Of a stretch of 64,000 bases of DNA, positions 62,234 through 64,000 are shown piece after piece. Made by a program: the position numbers and the translations under genes. The DNA is from Aquimarina latercula DSM 2041. Lineage in GTDB: Bacteria; Bacteroidota; Bacteroidia; Flavobacteriales; Flavobacteriaceae. A model generated the notes under the pieces. It saw nothing but the letters and a program-made list of their open reading frames with translations. It was not told the DNA's origin and did not search any database. Position 1 is the first letter of the stretch; every line of letters starts with the position of its first letter. The stretch lies in contig NZ_AUMK01000003.1 of NCBI RefSeq assembly GCF_000430645.1, positions 434,001 to 498,000 on the forward strand, read 5' to 3'.

Positions 62234-64000
62234 ATGAATTTGAGGCGGTTCTCATATTATCTTTTTTTATTTACTTTATGGTTTTGTCTAGTTACTAATT
62301 CTACTGCGCAAACAAATAATCTCATTAAGTTTTCGGATAAACTAGAACAGTTGGAACAAAAATTTGGAATAAGCTTTTCCTATAACCATACTTTTTTTGA
62401 TGCGGTTTTTTTAGATCAAAATACTGATTGCAAAAATATTACAGATTGTATCTTAGTAATAGAAAAAATGGTCCCTGTAAAATTCACAAACAAAAACACT
62501 TCTAACTATGTAGTATTACCAATAAGAAAGAACATTACATTCGAAGTATTTGATAATGAAAATAATGAGCATATATCTACCTTAGAATATCAGATCAACG
62601 AAGAACCAATAGAATATCTTCTGGCTAAGGATAATATGTTTATCTTAAATAATATATTCCCTTTAGATTCTATCCATATTCTTAATTATTCGTATGAGAG
62701 TATACGCATAAAAGCCAGTGATTTAATAAGAATAAAAAAAGTAAATCTATTTAAAAAGCAATATCAACTTAATGAAATTATTTTAAGTGGTTACCTAACA
62801 AAAGGTATTGATGCTAACGTTAGTGATCATAGCTTACAAATTAACACAGAATCCTTAGGTTTATTAGCAGGAGAAACTGATGGTGATATTTTTAATGTTA
62901 TAAATAATATTTCCGGAATACATTCTCCAAGTGGGAAATCTGGAAATCTTAATTTTAGAGGGAATACGTATGATCAAAATCTTGTTCAGATAGATGATAT
63001 CCCTATATATCATTCAGGACATTTTTTAGGAGCAATTTCTCCTTATAATACAGCTGTTATCACTAATGTTGAAGTTCAAAGAAATATGTTGCCCGTAAAA
63101 TTTGGTGGTCGTGTTGGAGGACTTATTGATATGACAACAAGTAATAAAATTCCGAATACCACTAAATATGAAATTGCTATAAATACGTTATTTGCAGGAG
63201 CAACAGTTAAAACTAAGCTTATAGAAAATAAACTATCTTTTTCTGCTGCTTTTAGGACAAGTTATCCAAGTTTTCAATCTCCAAAATTAGAGGCTATTTC
63301 TAACTTAATTTTTCAAGGTAGTAGATTAGAGTCTATTGCAGATGAAGTTAATACTTCTTCTGACTTTAAAATTGATTTTTTAGACATGAATGCTAAGCTA
63401 AATTATAAGGTCAATGATAAGCATACAACTTCTTTAAGTTTTATAAATATTCAAAATAATTTATCTGCGGAAATAAAAAATACAGGGAATAATGATCAAG
63501 TTGATTTTAGAGATTTAGAACTAGACAATTGGGGTGTTACAGGAAAATGGAAAGCTCATTTTTCTGAAAAGCTTACAACTGAATTAAGAGTTAGTAAATC
63601 TAATATGAATCTTATTAGCCTTAGTGAAGGATTTGTATTAGAAGAAAGATCCAATAGAGAAAAATTCGATAATGTAATTTCTGATACTCGATTAATTACT
63701 GAAATTATTTATAATTACAATCAAAATACATCTTTAGAAGCAGGATATACCTTAACCGAGCATAAATTGATTAGTAACGAAATTGAAGAAGAAAATGGTG
63801 TCGATTCCGAAAGAAGACAAGATGCCATAGTTCACTCCACCTATGTGTCTCTCCAAAAAAATTGGAATGAAAAATTGAATGTTAACTTTGGATTTCATAA
63901 TAATTACTATGCTCCTTTAAATAAGTTATACATAAATCCAAGGTTATTGGCGAGTTACTCTATAAATAAAAATTTATATCTAAAATCTTCTTTAGGGACA
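62234..64000 (+). CDS. TonB-dependent receptor of FecR-type system, 3'-truncated by window edge
   Basis: The ORF begins at ATG 62234 (MNLRRFSYYLFLFTLWFCLV, then a signal peptide ending STAQ) and runs open through the window end at 64000 (589 codons seen). The N-terminus is an STN-type signalling domain (LEQLEQKFGISFSYNHTF), which matches the transducer architecture needed to contact FecR. Then come a short beta-sandwich and the plug domain (NISGIHSPSGKSGNLNFRGN, LPVKFGGRVGGLIDMTTSN) and the first barrel strands. The transported ligand is unknown; iron or a large organic compound is typical. It is 3 bp after fecR. Confidence 0.92.
   Translation, partial: MNLRRFSYYLFLFTLWFCLVTNSTAQTNNLIKFSDKLEQLEQKFGISFSYNHTFFDAVFLDQNTDCKNITDCILVIEKMVPVKFTNKNTSNYVVLPIRKNITFEVFDNENNEHISTLEYQINEEPIEYLLAKDNMFILNNIFPLDSIHILNYSYESIRIKASDLIRIKKVNLFKKQYQLNEIILSGYLTKGIDANVSDHSLQINTESLGLLAGETDGDIFNVINNISGIHSPSGKSGNLNFRGNTYDQNLVQIDDIPIYHSGHFLGAISPYNTAVITNVEVQRNMLPVKFGGRVGGLIDMTTSNKIPNTTKYEIAINTLFAGATVKTKLIENKLSFSAAFRTSYPSFQSPKLEAISNLIFQGSRLESIADEVNTSSDFKIDFLDMNAKLNYKVNDKHTTSLSFINIQNNLSAEIKNTGNNDQVDFRDLELDNWGVTGKWKAHFSEKLTTELRVSKSNMNLISLSEGFVLEERSNREKFDNVISDTRLITEIIYNYNQNTSLEAGYTLTEHKLISNEIEEENGVDSERRQDAIVHSTYVSLQKNWNEKLNVNFGFHNNYYAPLNKLYINPRLLASYSINKNLYLKSSLGT

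Overview
The window looks like the chromosome of a marine flavobacterium (Bacteroidota, family Flavobacteriaceae). The DNA is AT-rich. Several secreted enzymes end in the type IX secretion (T9SS) 'Por' tail. There is a FecI/FecR-type sigma/anti-sigma pair followed by a TonB-dependent receptor, and TAnnTTTG -7 promoter boxes occur upstream of several genes. An Aquimarina-like genus would fit, but that is an inference from gene content only.

Layout. 1-2.9 kb: end of a truncated haemoglobin gene, a small membrane protein, a catalase-related lipoprotein peroxidase with a small partner, and an AraC regulator. 3.0-9.1 kb: an accessory island with gene-poor, repeat-bearing flanks. It holds a divergent pair (98-aa protein and tiny XRE repressor) and then an overlapping five-gene run: coiled-coil membrane protein, 63-aa coiled coil, ApeA-like HEPN protein, 41-aa ORF and GIY-YIG-like protein. 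This run is the best candidate in the window for an undescribed (probably anti-phage) system. 9.1-11.5 kb: a multidomain AA10 lytic polysaccharide monooxygenase exported by T9SS. 11.5-23.9 kb: mostly housekeeping genes, namely a DUF427 protein, the tesA/ybbA/ybbP cluster, a class-C serine hydrolase, an S41 protease, a LytS/LytTR pair, a LamG protein, an amino-acid racemase and a LysR regulator.

24.0-30.4 kb: a periplasmic nitrate reductase operon in the order napD, napA, a four-haem NapB-like protein, a tetrahaem lipoprotein, a 4x[4Fe-4S] protein and NrfD. The last two probably replace NapC or NapGH as quinol oxidase. An FNR/CRP-like palindrome lies upstream of napD. 30.7-34.1 kb: a second LytS/LytTR pair with a small exported protein, and a divergent outer-membrane-type protein. 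34.1-48.2 kb: a long minus-strand array. It starts with two small secreted paralogues, then a TolC protein fused to a periplasmic binding domain, a membrane-fusion protein, an RND pump, a lipoprotein, a DUF2235 lipoprotein and a K+ channel. A trypsin-like protease and small secreted proteins follow.

48.3-50.6 kb: a DUF4386-like membrane protein, a lipoprotein and an HSL-type esterase. 50.7-59.0 kb: three large modular T9SS enzymes (two beta-helix paralogues and a ThuA-DUF1080 protein) sharing RICIN and T9SS tails, preceded by a small secreted protein. 59.4-64.0 kb: an ECF regulon made of a di-haem cytochrome c peroxidase lipoprotein, an ECF sigma factor, FecR and a TonB-dependent receptor cut by the window end. 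An identical promoter-like motif (GGTTGGGTAA-N14-CGTATW) precedes both the peroxidase and fecR.
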